Source: Neisseria meningitidis (GTDB lineage: Bacteria; Pseudomonadota; Gammaproteobacteria; Burkholderiales; Neisseriaceae). Taken from it: a stretch of DNA of 64,000 nt. The first letter of the stretch is position 1. Every line of letters begins with the position of its first letter. Positions 52,716 to 63,363 of this stretch are shown here, piece after piece. Position numbers and translations under genes: made by a program. The notes under the pieces are model-generated. The model was not told where the DNA came from and searched no databases. It saw only the letters and a program-made list of their open reading frames with translations. The stretch is taken from contig OV299793.1 in the NCBI GenBank assembly GCA_923184405.1, forward strand, positions 410,571-474,570. The letters are read 5' to 3'.

Positions 52716-53585
52716 TCAGTTGCCGTCCAGCCAGCGGTCGCGTGTGGTTTTGGCTTCTTCAAAATAGCGGTACAGGGCTTCGCGGTCGTCGGTGGTCAGG
52801 ATGTTTGCCAAAACGTCCAACTGTTTGCCCAAGCCTTGAACCAGTTGCAGCAGGCTGTCTTTGTTGGCAAGGCAGATGTCCGCCCACACGGCGGGATGGC
52901 CGGAGGCGATGCGGGTGAAGTCCCGAAAGCCCGTGGCGGCGAATTTCAGATATTCCTGTCCGTCGGGGTGGTCGAGAATCTGGTGGACATAGGCGAAGGC
53001 GGTCAGGTGGGGCATATGGGAGACGGCGGCGAAAACCGCGTCGTGGCGTTGCGCGTCCATCGTATAAATTTCCGCACCGACCGCGTGCCACAGTTCTTCT
53101 ACCAAGGCAATGCCGTCTGAATGTTCGCCGCCGTGTGGCGTGATGATGAGTTTTCTGTGGCGGAACAGCCCGAACTGCGCGGCTTGCGCACCGCTTCTGT
53201 CCGAACCGGCAATCGGGTGGGCGGCGATGCAGTGGTGCAGACGGTCGGGCAGACAGCGGCGGAAGGCTTCGATGACCGAAGATTTGGTGCTGCCGACATC
53301 GAAATCCAAGTGTGTTACGGCAAAACGGGGCGCAGCGCGGTCAAAATGGCGGGAACGGTGGCGACGGGCGTGGCAATCAGTACCAAGTCCGCACCGCCGA
53401 TGCTGTCCGCGTCGATGGCAACGGAAGCCCGGTCAATCACGCCGCGTTCCAATGCACGTTCGAGGTTGTCGCGGTCGGTGTCGATAAGGTAACGGTGCGG
53501 ACGAGTCCTGCCTTTTGAGGTCGAGAACGAACGAACCGCCGATCAGCCCTACACCGATGAGGGCAATATGGTTCAAAATGGGCAT
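52716..53585 (-). CDS. tyrA: prephenate dehydrogenase
   Basis: TyrA oxidises prephenate to 4-hydroxyphenylpyruvate for tyrosine. ATG 53583-53585 on the minus strand gives MPILNHIALIGVGLIGGSFV, an NAD-binding GxGxxG loop. After slips near 53510 and 53315 the main frame reads DVGSTKSSVIEAFRRCLPD, the substrate motif HPIAGSDRSGAQAAQFGLF, ITPHGGEHSDGI, HDAVFAAVSHMPHLTAFAYV and FRDFTRIASGHPAVWADICL. Restored length is 289 residues, typical for the monofunctional enzyme. pheA lies about 8 kb away in this window on the other strand. Confidence 0.92.
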
Positions 53586-53669
53586 TTGTGTAAACGGTTT
53601 TCGCAAAGTACCGTCATGGTAGCCTATCGGCGGAATATGCCACAAGGTCGGCAGGAAAAAGGAGAAGAA

Positions 53670-54480
53670 ATGGACAAAATCAGAGTCGCCGCCGTGCAAA
53701 TGGTGTCGGGCGTGTCGCCGGAAACCAACGTCGCTGCCATGAAACGCCTGGTCGCACGGGCGGCGGAGCAGAGGACGGATCCGGTGCTGCTGCCCGAATA
53801 TTGGGTGCTGATGGGCGCAAACGATACCGACAAACTCGCGCTTGCCGAGCCTTTGGGCGGCGGACGCTTTCAGACGGCATTGAGCGAAACGGCGAAAGAA
53901 TGCGGCGTGGTGCTGTTCGGCGGAACCGTGCCGCTGCAAAGCCCCGAGGCGGGCAAGGTCATGAATACTTTGTTGGTGTACGGGCGCGACGGCAAACGGA
54001 CGGGGCTGTACCACAAATGCACCTCTTCGGCTTTTCCGGTTTGGGCGAACGCTATGCCGAAGCCGATACCATCAGCGCAGGGCGGGCAGTGCCGCACTTG
54101 TCGGCAGAAGGCGTGTCGGTGGCGGCAGGTATTTGTCACGATATCCGCTTTCCCGAATTTTTCCGCCGCCAGCTGCCGTTTGACGTATTGATGCTTCCGG
54201 CGGCATTTACCCATACGACGGGCAAGGCGCACTGGGAGCTGCTTTTGCGCACGCGTGCCGTCGAAAACCAATGTTATGTTGTGGCGGCGGCACTGGGCGG
54301 ATTGCACGAAAACGGCCGGCGCACGTTCGGACACAGTATGATTGTCGATCCGTGGGGCGACGTGTTGGACGTATTGCCCAAGGCGAAGGCATCGTTACGG
54401 CAGACATTGATGCAAACCGCCTGAACAGCGTCCGCAACCGCCTGCCCGCCCTGAAATACCGGGTTTTGGATGCCGTCTGA
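53670..54480 (+). CDS. nitrilase-superfamily amidohydrolase (Nit-like omega-amidase)
   Basis: This is a carbon-nitrogen hydrolase of about 270 residues. ATG 53670 follows AAAAAGGAGA. The catalytic Glu is in VLLPEYWVLMGAN, the Lys in LYHK followed after a slip by LFGFSGLGERYAEADTISAG, and the Cys in VAAGICHDIRFPEFFRRQL. Then AAFTHTTGKAHWELLLRTRA, VENQCYVVAAALGG and FGHSMIVDPWGDVLDVLP. This arrangement matches the Nit1/Nit2 branch (deaminated glutathione or omega-amidase). Slips near 54018 and 54385. The stop TGA lies inside the uptake sequence that begins the terminator. Confidence 0.88.
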
Positions 54481-54495
54481 AGGTTCAGACGGCAT
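54470..54495 (+). terminator. uptake-sequence terminator overlapping the amidohydrolase stop codon
   Basis: ATGCCGTCTGAAG faces GTTCAGACGGCAT. The gene's TGA stop is the TGA inside GTCTGA. Confidence 0.8.
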
Positions 54496-54604
54496 CGGTG
54501 CCAGGGAATCAGCGGGCTGTAGGATGGGCTTCAGCCTGCCATTTCCATCAATCCCACATTTCTACCGTTTTCATCGAATCCATCGAATCCGCCCCTTTCG
54601 ACGA

Positions 54605-55450
54605 CCCAGTCCTACGCAACTGAACCGTCATTCCCACGGAAGTGGGAATCCAGAATCTCGGGGTTTCAGTCATTTCCGATAGATTCCCGCCGCGTCAGGA
54701 GTCCGGATTCCCGCCTGCGCGGGAATGACGGGTCATCCATGCGGAATCATGCACCAGGTGATTCGGACGAAAGTGGGAATATAGATCCGAGGATTAAGTC
54801 ATTTCCGATAGATTCCGGACGCGACATGCGTCCGGATTCCCACCTGTGCCGAAATGACGAAGTTCAAGATTACAGTGTTGTCGGAACGCAACTGAATCGT
54901 CATTCCCACGGAAGTGGGAATCTAGAATCTCGAGGTTTAGTCATTTCCGATAGATTCCCGCCGCGTCGGGGGTCTGGATTCCCGCCTGTGCGGGAATGAC
55001 GAATCAATCCATACGCAAACCTGCACCACGTCACTCCCACGGAACACGGAGTCTGGAATCGCGGGGTTTAAGTCATTTCCGATAGATTACAGCGGCGTGG
55101 GAGGTCCGCATTCCCGCCTGGGCGGGAATGACGAGTACCGTGTTTCCGGAAACCTGCATATTACCATAACCACAAAACTGACAATCCAGAACGCGGAATT
55201 TGGGCAACTGTTTTTATCAGATAACTTTCTGTACAGACAGGTATAGATTCCGCCTGCGCGGGAATGACGGGAATCAGATTCACGCGTAAACCGGAACGAC
55301 GTCATCCATACGGAAACCTACACCACGTCATTCCCACGAAAGTGGGAATCTAGAATCTCGGGTTTCAGTCATTTCCGACAGATTCACGCCGCATTACGGG
55401 TCAGGATCCTATACCCGCGCGGTGAATCACAAGTTTCGAGCCTCAACACA
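54605..55450. repeat. NIME array (dRS3 units with RS spacers)
   Basis: Several units alternate ATTCCCACGGAAGTGGGAAT (dRS3 with a 20-base palindrome) and ATTCCCGCCTGCGCGGGAAT, separated by spacers with TCATTTCCGATAGATT and a 25-45-base variable part. Clear copies lie at 54609-54729, 54897-55001, 55080-55132, 55248-55270 and 55328-55350. These arrays are typical of meningococcus, are used as recombination sites and sometimes as phage integration targets, and flank surface-antigen genes such as opa. Confidence 0.85.
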
Positions 55451-56250
55451 AATCGAAATTACGACAGCACCGGAGCACGACATTCACGAGAATCTAGATT
55501 CGACTTTCAGAGCAACCTACGAATATTGCCGTGAAATTCGCCCACGCGAACGACGAATCATTCCTAAGGAAATGGGAATCTGAGAATCACCGGGTATCCA
55601 ATCATCTCACAGAGATACAAAACGCGTAAAAGGGCCCGGATTACCGCCTGCCCAGGCAATGACGTCAATCAAACCAAACGCATAACTTCTGGTCATCCCC
55701 TCATGCCAAGCGAAAGGCTTTTGGATATCAGTAGCAATCGAAGAGTTTGGGCAACTGCTTATTATCAGATACAGTAAAAACGTAATACGGGCCCAGGATT
55801 CCCATCAGTGGAACAACGAATGACAAGATTGCGCATGTTGTCAAACGGTTTTTGAGACGCGGAATTGTCGGGCGCAATTGAACAGTCAATCCCACGAAAG
55901 ATCAGGAATCTGAACGCGGGACCTGGCACTTGTCAATAACAGACGACAAAGTCTTCCCGATCCCCAACAGCTTCGGGATTCCCGCCGGTCAAGCGCGAAT
56001 GACGAATACCATGCAAGACGAAAACTACGGCACGAAGCCCCCCCATCGAAAGAGCGAAACAACAAATCTCTCGGGAAGCAATACTTCGATAGAAAACCAA
56101 AGTAAGAGTCAGCCATCTAGATTCAACGGCTGAACGGAAATGTAACTGAACATCGAGTTGCAGAGTTGACGAGAATGACAAATTTAGAGATTACGGTGTA
56201 GTCGGAAATGACGGATCTCGTATTCAGACGCAAGCCACACAGCTGTAAAC
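55451..56250. repeat. continuation of the NIME array, heavily damaged
   Basis: The same unit structure continues but most palindromes are broken (GATTCCCGCCGGTCAAGCGCG near 55977, GGAAATGGGAATCTG near 55567). No gene is supported in either strand. The loss of identity starts rather sharply near 55430. Confidence 0.5.
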
Positions 56251-56305
56251 GGCAAGTGCATAAAAAATGCAGTCTGAAAGTTGAGACGACATCGATGTCA
56301 GTAAA

Positions 56306-57105
56306 ACAGAAGCGATAGCGCATGAACAATGAGAACTTCCAGGGTTTTGAAACAGGTGTTTTCCAAGAGTCAACAGTTGTGATAGCGGTATCAGGAATCT
56401 AAGTTCAGATTGAAGCGTGAAGTCGAAACTGACACTTACAATGACACCAAGACCCAAGCTGCTCATGCTGTGGCTTTAGTGATAGGGAGGTTTGCTGGGA
56501 TCAGTTTGCACACTGGGGCCTCCATGTGGAGAGGTTGCCGTCGGTTTAGAGGTAACAGTCGTGGTTTTTGTTTCCACTGAATGAACCTGATGTTTAACGT
56601 GTCCGTAGGCGACGCGCACGCCGATATAGGGTTTGAATTTATCGTTGAGTTTGAAATCGTAAATGGCGGATAAGCCGAGAGAAGAAGCGGCGTGGAAGCT
56701 GCCGTTTCCTTGATGTTTTGTTTCAATCTTTACGCAGTTTTTTGCATTATCTCTATTTTCTGCATTAGTAGAAGAACTACTCTCTTTCCATTTTCTGTAA
56801 CTGGCATAATCTGCCGCTATTCTCCAGTCGCCGAAGTCGTAGCCGACCGACACCCGAGGGTGGATGGAATGCGCACGGATGTTTCTGAAATAATCGCTTA
56901 CTGTGCTTATTTTGTCTTTGTCTGCACCGGTTGGTTCCGGATAATTGTGGGTAATGCGTTCGGCGGCATAGGCCAAATCCGCCTGCACATAATACGGGCT
57001 GCGGCTGCTGTCTTCACTTGCCGCCTGCGCTGCGGAAGAGAAGAGAAGAGAAGAGAAGAGAAGAGAAGAGAAGAGAAGAGAAGGTTTTTTAGGGGCTGGA
57101 TTCAT
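56306..57105 (-). CDS. opa: opacity outer-membrane adhesin, phase-variable
   Basis: Opa proteins are 8-strand beta barrels that bind human CEACAMs. ATG 57103-57105 on the minus strand gives [20 protein letters not shown]; the signal peptide is coded by the CTCTT repeats and ends [10 protein letters not shown]. Barrel sequence: [80 protein letters not shown] and [20 protein letters not shown]. The frame is open through the repeats, so the gene is in the ON register. After KPPYH a GAA-to-TAA stop (near 56476) and a corrupted end ([15 protein letters not shown]...) break the last two strands. Confidence 0.88.
57036..57084. repeat. CTCTT pentamer tract (9 units) in the opa signal sequence
   Basis: AAGAG on the plus strand (CTCTT on the coding strand) occurs nine times in a row plus a partial unit. 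Slippage changes the frame and switches Opa on or off; nine units here keep the ATG in frame. Confidence 0.95.
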
Positions 57106-57204
57106 TTTCGACTCCGTATCCGGTTTTAACTGATTAAAAAGAACGATTTTCAATGATGTTGCAAGAGCGGACTATATCAGGTTTGTGGCGATGTTTCAAC
57201 ACAA

Positions 57205-57329
57205 TATAGCGGATGAACAAAAAAGAGAACGATTCTCTAAGGTGCTGAAGCACCGAGTGAATCGGTTCCGTACTATCTATACTGTCTGCGGCCTCGCCGC
57301 CTTGTCCTGATTTTTGTTAATCCACTATA
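57205..57329. repeat. Correia element
   Basis: TATAGCGGATGAACAAAAA opens and TTTTTGTTAATCCACTATA closes a 125-base element with the internal GAGAACGATTCTCTAAGGTG segment. It starts 100 bases upstream of the opa start. Confidence 0.9.
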
Positions 57330-57344
57330 AAGACCGTCGGGCAT

Positions 57345-57535
57345 CTGCAGCCGTCATTCCCGCGCAGGCGGGAATCTGGAATTTCAATGCCTCAAGAATT
57401 TATCGGAAAAAACCAAAACCCTTTCACCGTCATTCCCACGAAAGTGGGAATCTAGAAATGAAAAGCAACAGGAATTTATCGGAAATGACCGAAACTGAAC
57501 TGACTGGATTCCCGCTTTTGCGGGAATTACGGCTT
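57345..57535. repeat. NIME units upstream of opa
   Basis: ATTCCCGCGCAGGCGGGAAT (57356-57375), ATTCCCACGAAAGTGGGAAT (57432-57451) and ATTCCCGCTTTTGCGGGAAT (57508-57527) alternate with spacers containing GAATTTATCGGAAA. The three palindromes are intact. Confidence 0.85.
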
Positions 57536-58506
57536 CAAGTTGCTACGGTTATTGTCAGGTTTCAGGAATTTTCGGGTCGGCGATGGATCGCCATCGCTCA
57601 GCAGGGAATCTATTCCCTAAGATACTGAAGCAACAAATGAGTCAGAAAAAGATTGTCTGCACAGTCAGCAGATTCGTAGAAAAGTACTGATTTGAGATAA
57701 TCTACTATAAAGATAGTCAGAAATATGCAACTGTAACTTCCAGCTTCATGCGGAATAACAGAAAAACCTTATGAAGCCGTCATTCCCAAGCGCAGGCGGG
57801 AAGCGAAACATCTAAAACAACAAGGCAGCCAAACATTCAAAGATTACCGGATTTCGAACAACACAAGTACATAAGTAGTCGGAACAGCATCAGAATAAAC
57901 ACATGGAGGTTCGTAAGCAAAGACGTGGTGCTAGGTCACCGTACGGATGAATTCGTCATTCCAGCGCAGACAGGAATCCAGAAGTTAGAAAAACAGTAAT
58001 ATAGAAAGATTATATGAAAGTCTGAAATTACTGATTCACACTGACATGAAAAAGACGGTAAAGAAGCAAAGATAAATATCAGGTTTCGATAATGTTGGAA
58101 TTTAGGGAAACTAATGAAGCGTCAACGACGCGCAGGAGGGAATACAGACCTTATGAACTAACAGCAATAATCTAAAGATTATCCGAAAGTCGTGAGATTC
58201 TAGATTATCACTTTTGTGGGAATGACGGTTCAGTTGCTACGGTTAAAGTCAGGTTTCGGTTATGTTGGAATTTCCCGAAACTGATGAATCGTCATTCCCG
58301 CGCAGGCGGGAATGCTCGAATATCAATGGCTCAAGAATTCATGCCGACACAAAACCAAAGGACTTCCGGCCGTCAGTCCCACGAAACTGCCGAAGCGAGA
58401 AAGGAAAAGTCAGCAGGAATATATCGGAAATGACCGAAACACAATCGGACCGGATCCCCGCTTTGGTCTTGCGAAAGACGAACGTAAAAGGTTGCTGCGG
58501 TAGAGC

Positions 58507-58664
58507 GTGATCCGTAACAAAAACACAGGTACGGCGTTACCTCGCCTTTAGATCGAACTGAACGATTCTGTAACGTGATGAAGCACCAAGTGAGATCGGT
58601 TCCGCACGATTCGTACTCGTCTCCAGGCTTCACCGCCTTGTCCTGATTTTTATTAATCCGCAAT
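58507..58664. repeat. Correia element, damaged
   Basis: The pieces ACAAAAACACAGGTACGGCG, GAACGATTCTGTAACGTGAT, AGCACCAAGTGAGATCGGTT and GCCTTGTCCTGATTTTTATT follow the order of a full-length element but with many base changes, and both ends are altered. Confidence 0.65.
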
Positions 58665-58668
58665 ACTT

Positions 58669-59553
58669 TTGTATGACCATCTGACCTTATCACTCACTAC
58701 TGTTTTACCAAATCCTTGCCATGATTATCAGAGCAGCTCGTTTATTGCCGCCAAATATGTCTATGGCGGCATCGATCCCGCACTGATGGTCGGCGTGCGC
58801 CTGCTGATCGCTGCGCTGCCTGCACTGCCCGCCTGCCGCCGTCATGTCGGCAAGATTCCGCGTGAGGAATGGAAGCCGTTGCTGATTGTGTCGTTCGTCA
58901 ACTATGTGCTGACCCTGCTGCTTCAGTTTGTCGGGTTGAAATACACTTCCGCCGCCAGCGCATCGGTCATTGTCGGACTCGAGCCGCTGCTGATGGTGTT
59001 TGTCGGACACTTTTTCTTCAACGACAAAGCGCGTGCCTACCACTGGATATGCGGCGCGGCGGCATTTGCTTGTGTCGCGCTGCTGATGGCGGGCGGTGCG
59101 GAAGAGGGCGGCGAAGTCGGCTGGTTCGGCTGCCTGCTGGTGTTGCTGGCGGGCGCGGGCTTTGTGCCGCTATGCGTCCGACGCAAAGGCTGATTGCACG
59201 CATCGGCGCACCGACATTCACATCTGTTTCCATTGCCGCCGCATCGTTGATGTGCCTGCCGTTTTCGCTTGCTTTGGCGCAAAGTTATACCGTGGACTGG
59301 AGCGTCGGAATGGTATTGTCGCTGCTGTATTTGGGCATGGGGTGCGGCTGGTACGCCGACTGGCTGTGGAACAAGGGGATCGAGCCGTGTTCCTGCCAAC
59401 GCGTCCGGACTGTTGATTTCGCCTGAACCCGTCGTCGGCGTGCTGCTGGCGGTTTTGATTTTGGGCGAACACCTGTCGCCCGTGTCCGCCTTGGGCGTGT
59501 TTGTCGTCATCGCCGCCACCTTGGTTGCCTACAGGCTGTCGCATCAAAAATAA
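58669..59553 (+). CDS. DMT-superfamily (EamA) transporter
   Basis: This is a ten-helix inner-membrane transporter built of two EamA repeats; substrates of the family are metabolites or amino acids. The start is taken at TTG 58669 (MYDHLTLSLTTVLP); the next segment is garbled where PVLWGSSFIAAKYVYGG would be expected. Then GIDPALMVGVRLLIAALPAL, LQFVGLKYTSAASASVIVGL and EPLLMVFVGHFFFNDKARAY, and the second repeat GMVLSLLYLGMGCGWYADWL, NASGLLISPEPVVGVLLAVL and ILGEHLSPVSALGVFVVIAA. Slips near 59163 and 59390. Restored length is 294 residues. Confidence 0.85.
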
Positions 59554-60074
59554 AGTTGGGAAGCGGTATTTGATGATTGCCGAATAGGCTGAAATCTTTC
59601 CATCTCCATTCCTGCGAAAGCGGGTATCCGGAACGAAAAGACGGATATTTATCCGAAATAACGACCATCTTTGCATCATCATTCCCGCGCAGGCGGGCAT
59701 CCGGGTTTTTGAGTTTCGGTTATTTCCGACAAATTGCTGCAGCGTTGGATGTCCGGATTCCCGCCTGCGCGGGAATGACGGGATTTTATAGTGGATTAAC
59801 AAAAATCAGGACAAGACGACAAGCCGCAGACAGTACAGATAGTACGGAACCGATTCACTGGGTGCTTAAGCACCTTAGAGAATCGTCACTTTGAGCTAAG
59901 GCAAGGCAACGCTGTACTGGTTTTTGTTAATCCACTATATCGTTCCGGTTCGTCCGGGTTTTGCCGGGGCTTTTGTTGCCGCCTGTTTGTGCTTAAGGTG
60001 TTAAAATCTTTCCGCTTCCGCGTATTGTGTTTTCCGCCGCCGGGCGGTTTGTTTGCAGAACCGGACGAGAATTT
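59554..60074. other. intergenic region with NIME units and a Correia element
   Basis: NIME palindromes lie at 59610-59630 (TTCCTGCGAAAGCGGGTATC), 59680-59700 and 59756-59777. A Correia element follows. The last 130 bases before the MFS gene hold GTTAAAATCTTTCCGC and no clear promoter. Confidence 0.5.
59787..59939. repeat. Correia element (full-length form)
   Basis: The ends TATAGTGGATTAACAAAAA and TTTTTGTTAATCCACTATA enclose 153 bases with the internal ACCGATTCACTGGGTGCTTA segment. It begins 9 bases after a NIME palindrome. Confidence 0.92.
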
Positions 60075-61306
60075 ATGCCTTCTGCCCATTATCCTGAAAT
60101 GAGCGAAAACTGATGGCGGTTTTGATGGCGATGCTGGTTACGCTGATGCCGTTTTCCATCGATGCCTACCTGCCCGCGATTCCCGAAATGGCGCAAACGC
60201 TGAACGCGGATGTCCACCGCATCGAACAGAGCCTGAGTTTGTTTATGTTCGGCACGGCGTTCGACAGGTGGTCGGCGGTTCGGTGTCCGACATCAAAGGG
60301 GCGCAAACCCGTCGCGCTGAACTGACTGGCTGCCTACCGCCCTGCCGTTGCCGCCATCGTATTTGCTTCGAGTGCCGAACAGCTCCTCAACCTGCGCGTC
60401 GTGCAGGCATTCGGTGCGGGCACGACTGTAATCACCGTCGGCGCAATGGTGCGCGATTATTATTCCGGACGCAAAGCCGCCCAGATGTTTGCCCTTATCG
60501 GCATCATTTTGATGGTTGTGCCGCTGGTCGCACCCATGGTCGGCGCATTGTTGCAGGGCTTGGGTGGCTGGCAGGCGATTTTTGTTTTTCTCGCGGCGTA
60601 TTCGCTGGTGCTGATCGATATGAAACAGTATTTCCTGCCCAGGCTCGCCGTCGGCGGCAAAATCGGAAGGGACGTGTTCAAGCTGGTGCCCGGACGGTTC
60701 AGGCGCGTATTGAAAACCCGTGCCGCGATGGGTTATCTGTTTTTTCAGGCATTCAGCTTCGGTTCGATGTTCGCCTTCTGACCGAATCTTCCTTCGTGTA
60801 CCAGCAGCTCTACCGCCGTTACGCCGCACCAGTACGCTTAGGCGTTTGCGCTCAACATCATCACGATGATGTTTTTCAACAGTATTACCGCGTGGCGGCT
60901 CAAAACAGGCATGCATCCGCAAAGCATCCTGCTGTGGGGATTGTCGTCCAGCTTGACGCCAACCTGTCCCAACTCGCCGCCGTGCTGTTTTTCGGGTTGC
61001 CCCAGTTTTGGCTGCTGGTTGCGTGCGTGATGTTTTCCGTCGGTACGCAGGGCTTAGTCAGCGCAAACACGCAGGCATGCTTTATGTCCTATTTCAAAGA
61101 AGAGGGCGGCAGCGCAAACGCCGTATTGGGCGTATTCCAGTCTTTAATCGGCGCAGGCGTGGGTATGGCGGCGACCTTCTTGCACGACGGTTCGGCAACC
61201 GTGATGGCGGCAACGATGACCGCGTCCACCTCTTGCGGCATTGCGCTTCTGTGGCTGTGTTCGCATCGGGCGTGGAGACGAAAACAAACACAGCGAATAC
61301 CTTTAA
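60075..61306 (+). CDS. Bcr/CflA-family MFS drug efflux transporter
   Basis: This is a 12-helix major-facilitator pump of the DHA1 Bcr/CflA type. ATG 60075 gives MPSAHYPEMSEKLMAVLMAM with one A missing near 60106, then LVTLMPFSIDAYLPAIPEMA, QSLSLFMFGTAFGQ, the motif A region VGGSVSDIKGRKPVAL split by slips near 60262-60325, VVQAFGAGTTVITVGAMVRD, MVVPLVAPMVGALLQGLGGW and AMGYLFFQAFSFGSMFAF. The C-terminal half reads LLVACVMFSVGTQGLVSANT, QACFMSYFKEEGGSANAVLG and VFQSLIGAGVGMAATFL. The native stop is TAA 61304-61306. About 410 residues. Confidence 0.87.
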
Positions 61307-61312
61307 CGGAAA

Positions 61313-61343
61313 ATGCCGTCTAAAACCGTTTCAGACGGCATTT
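61313..61343 (+). terminator. uptake-sequence terminator after the MFS gene
   Basis: ATGCCGTCTAAAACC faces GTTTCAGACGGCATTT. The first arm has one change (CTAA for CTGA), so only the second arm is a consensus uptake sequence. Confidence 0.7.
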
Positions 61344-61385
61344 AATGTCTAGAATGCACGACTAAATTACTGTTCAGGCGAAATT

Positions 61386-62515
61386 ATGTCCCAAAGGATC
61401 GACGAACTCGTCCTTATCACTGCAACGCCGTCTACACCATCGATGATGAAATCCTTCGCCTAATCAAAGAACAAGCGAAACACGCCCACGCCATCGGCGA
61501 GCAGAAATGCACGAAAGCAGTGTACCGCCAGGAACGCGAACTCGCCGTGTTGCGCCGCATGCAGGATTCGAACAAAGGCCACAGTGCCCGACGAATCGGT
61601 AGCACGCCTGTACCGGGAAGTGATGAGCGAGTGCCTGGCCGTCGAACGCCCGCTGACCATCGCCAATCTGGGGCCGCAGGGCACGTTTACCCAGCAGGCG
61701 GCGATCAAACATTTCGGACACGCTGCGCACACCATGGCGTGTCCGACCATAGACAAATGCTTCAAGCAGGCTGAAACCCGTCAGGCGGATTATCGGGTCG
61801 CGCCTGTGGAAAACTCGACCAAAGACTCGGTCGGGCGCACGTTAGAGATCCTTGCCGTTACCGCGTTGCAGGCGTGCGGCGAAGTCGCTTTGCGCATCCA
61901 CCACAACCTTTGCGTAAAAACAACGGCAGCACCAGAAGCGCATTGCCAAAGTCTTTTCCCACGCGCAGGCGTTGGCGCAGTGCACAGACTGGTTGGGCAG
62001 ACACCTGCCTAACGCCGAACGGATTGCCGTGTCCAGCAATGCCGAAGCCGCAAGGCTGGTTGCCGAATCAGACGACGGTACGGCTACCACCATCGCCGAA
62101 CGAACGTAAGGTCACAAATGCAACTGACACGAGTATGGCTGCCGAGTGCACTCAAAGACGAACAGAACAACAACACGCGCTTCAGGATCATGGGACATCA
62201 CGAAACCGGCACATTGCAGCAGCTGATAAGACGCCGCAGGCAGCCTCCGAGCCAAACTGGCCAGGCGCAGTGATGACCGCACTGCAACAACACCTGACTG
62301 ACTCACGTATCACCAGGAGCCGTGAAGGGTGCAAAGCAGGACGGAACAGAATCCCTCTGTATGTGTGGAATACATGAGCTGCAGCGACAACGAACCACAG
62401 CGACGAGGTGACGCGCAGATGCAACCATCAGGCATAGAAATCGATGGTGGCCAGACCAGCTTCTGCTCAGTCAGAAGGCAGTCGAGCCCGATACCCGACC
62501 ACCGTTTTGAAATGA
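61386..62515 (+). CDS. pheA: chorismate mutase / prephenate dehydratase (P-protein)
   Basis: This bifunctional enzyme leads to phenylpyruvate for phenylalanine. ATG 61386 gives MSQ.IDEL, then the mutase domain IDDEILRLIKEQAKHAHAIG and RQERELAVLRRMQDSNKGH. Then LYREVMSECLAVERPLTIAN, LGPQGTFTQQAAIKHFGHAA (dehydratase start), YRVAPVENSTKDSVGRTLE, GEVALRIHHNL, FSHAQALAQC.DWLGRHLPNA and VSSNAEAARLVAESDDGTA. From about 62110 the ACT regulatory domain is substitution-saturated; NTRF.IMGHHETGT and YPTTVL near the end are still readable. The stop is placed near 62513-62515. Confidence 0.85.
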
Positions 62516-62548
62516 AGAGACAGCCTGGCAGACGGCATTTCAGGCATG

Positions 62549-63341
62549 ATGTCCGAACACAGAATCAACCACGGAACCCGTCTTCCTGTTGGCTTCCTCC
62601 CCCGGGCGCGAAAGCAGCCTGCGGGTCGAAGCGGTTAATCCGCCGTTACGGGCGTGTGGCACTTTTGGCAAAAGCGCGCACAAACGGCAGAGCGAACTGC
62701 GCGGCGTGTTGGTGCCGTTTGTGCCGGTGAGTGCGTCTTGGTATGGTTCGCAAGAGTTGAAGACCCTACATCGCGCCGAATGGATAGGCGGGTAGCCGCA
62801 GCCGCAGGGTAGGGCTTTGTTCAGCGGATTGTATGTGAACGAGCTGATGCTGAAGTTGACCGTCCGCGAAGATCCGTTGCCCGAGTTATACGACGCGTTG
62901 GCGGAAGCGATGGAGGCGGTGTGCTGCAAAGCCGCTTATATCGACGACTTGCGCCGTTTCAAGTGGCGGCTGCTGAATGCATTAGGCGTTGCCCCCGATT
63001 TGCACGCCGACGGCACGGGCGGCGATATTTTGGCGGACAAAACCTACCAGCTGATGCCCGAAGAGGCGGTCATGCCCGTATGCGAGGACGCAGACGCGCT
63101 TTCGCACGAAGCAGGCGCAATTGTCGAACGGCAAAGCCTGATCGATTTGCGCGAAGGCAGTTTCCGCACCGCCGAAAGCCTGCAACAGGCATTGAAAATC
63201 ACACGGCTTTTTATCCGCCACCTGTTGCCCGAGGGGCTGAAATCGCGGCAGGTGTTGGAACAGATACGGCAGTTTGACCGCAAAGAAACCGCCCAGGAAA
63301 CCGTCCCGACTTCGGACGGCACGGCTTCAAATGCCATCTCA
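62549..63341 (+). CDS. recO: DNA repair protein RecO
   Basis: RecO works with RecR to load RecA onto SSB-coated gaps (RecF-type pathway, important for recombination in neisseriae). ATG 62549 gives [10 protein letters not shown], then [18 protein letters not shown] (OB fold), [20 protein letters not shown] and [16 protein letters not shown]. After a TGG-to-TAG stop near 62793, [60 protein letters not shown] and [20 protein letters not shown] follow. The native stop was the TGA of an uptake sequence (ATGCCGTCTGAAGG expected); it reads GCCATCTCAAGG here (63333-63344), so the frame runs on. Confidence 0.88.
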
Positions 63342-63363
63342 AGGCGAAATAAAAGGAAAGATT

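Larger units (their letters stand above)
57106..58668. other. repeat-rich intergenic region upstream of opa
   Basis: Besides the elements listed separately, 57560-58500 holds damaged Correia- and NIME-like pieces. For example, TCAGGTTTCG.TATGTTGGAA followed by an ATTCCC unit appears at 58080 and again at 58248, and GGCTTCAAGTTGCTACGG at 57531 is echoed near 58232. I see no gene on either strand. The opa promoter should lie at 57110-57200, but no clear boxes stand out. Confidence 0.4.

Noticed and set aside
52275..53120. 281-residue plus-strand frame across the nnrS end and tyrA
   Set aside because: It crosses the nnrS stop, a terminator and the antisense of tyrA, which has a clear conserved frame.
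54605..56250. CRISPR-like alternation of 20-base repeats and spacers
   Set aside because: The repeats are NIME/dRS3 palindromes with spacers that are themselves repeated; no cas genes or regular spacer lengths are present.
60268..61323. 351-residue frame that seems to be a long gene
   Set aside because: It is mostly the MFS transporter read out of frame. The two conserved MFS segments are in other frames and rejoin only after repairing slips.
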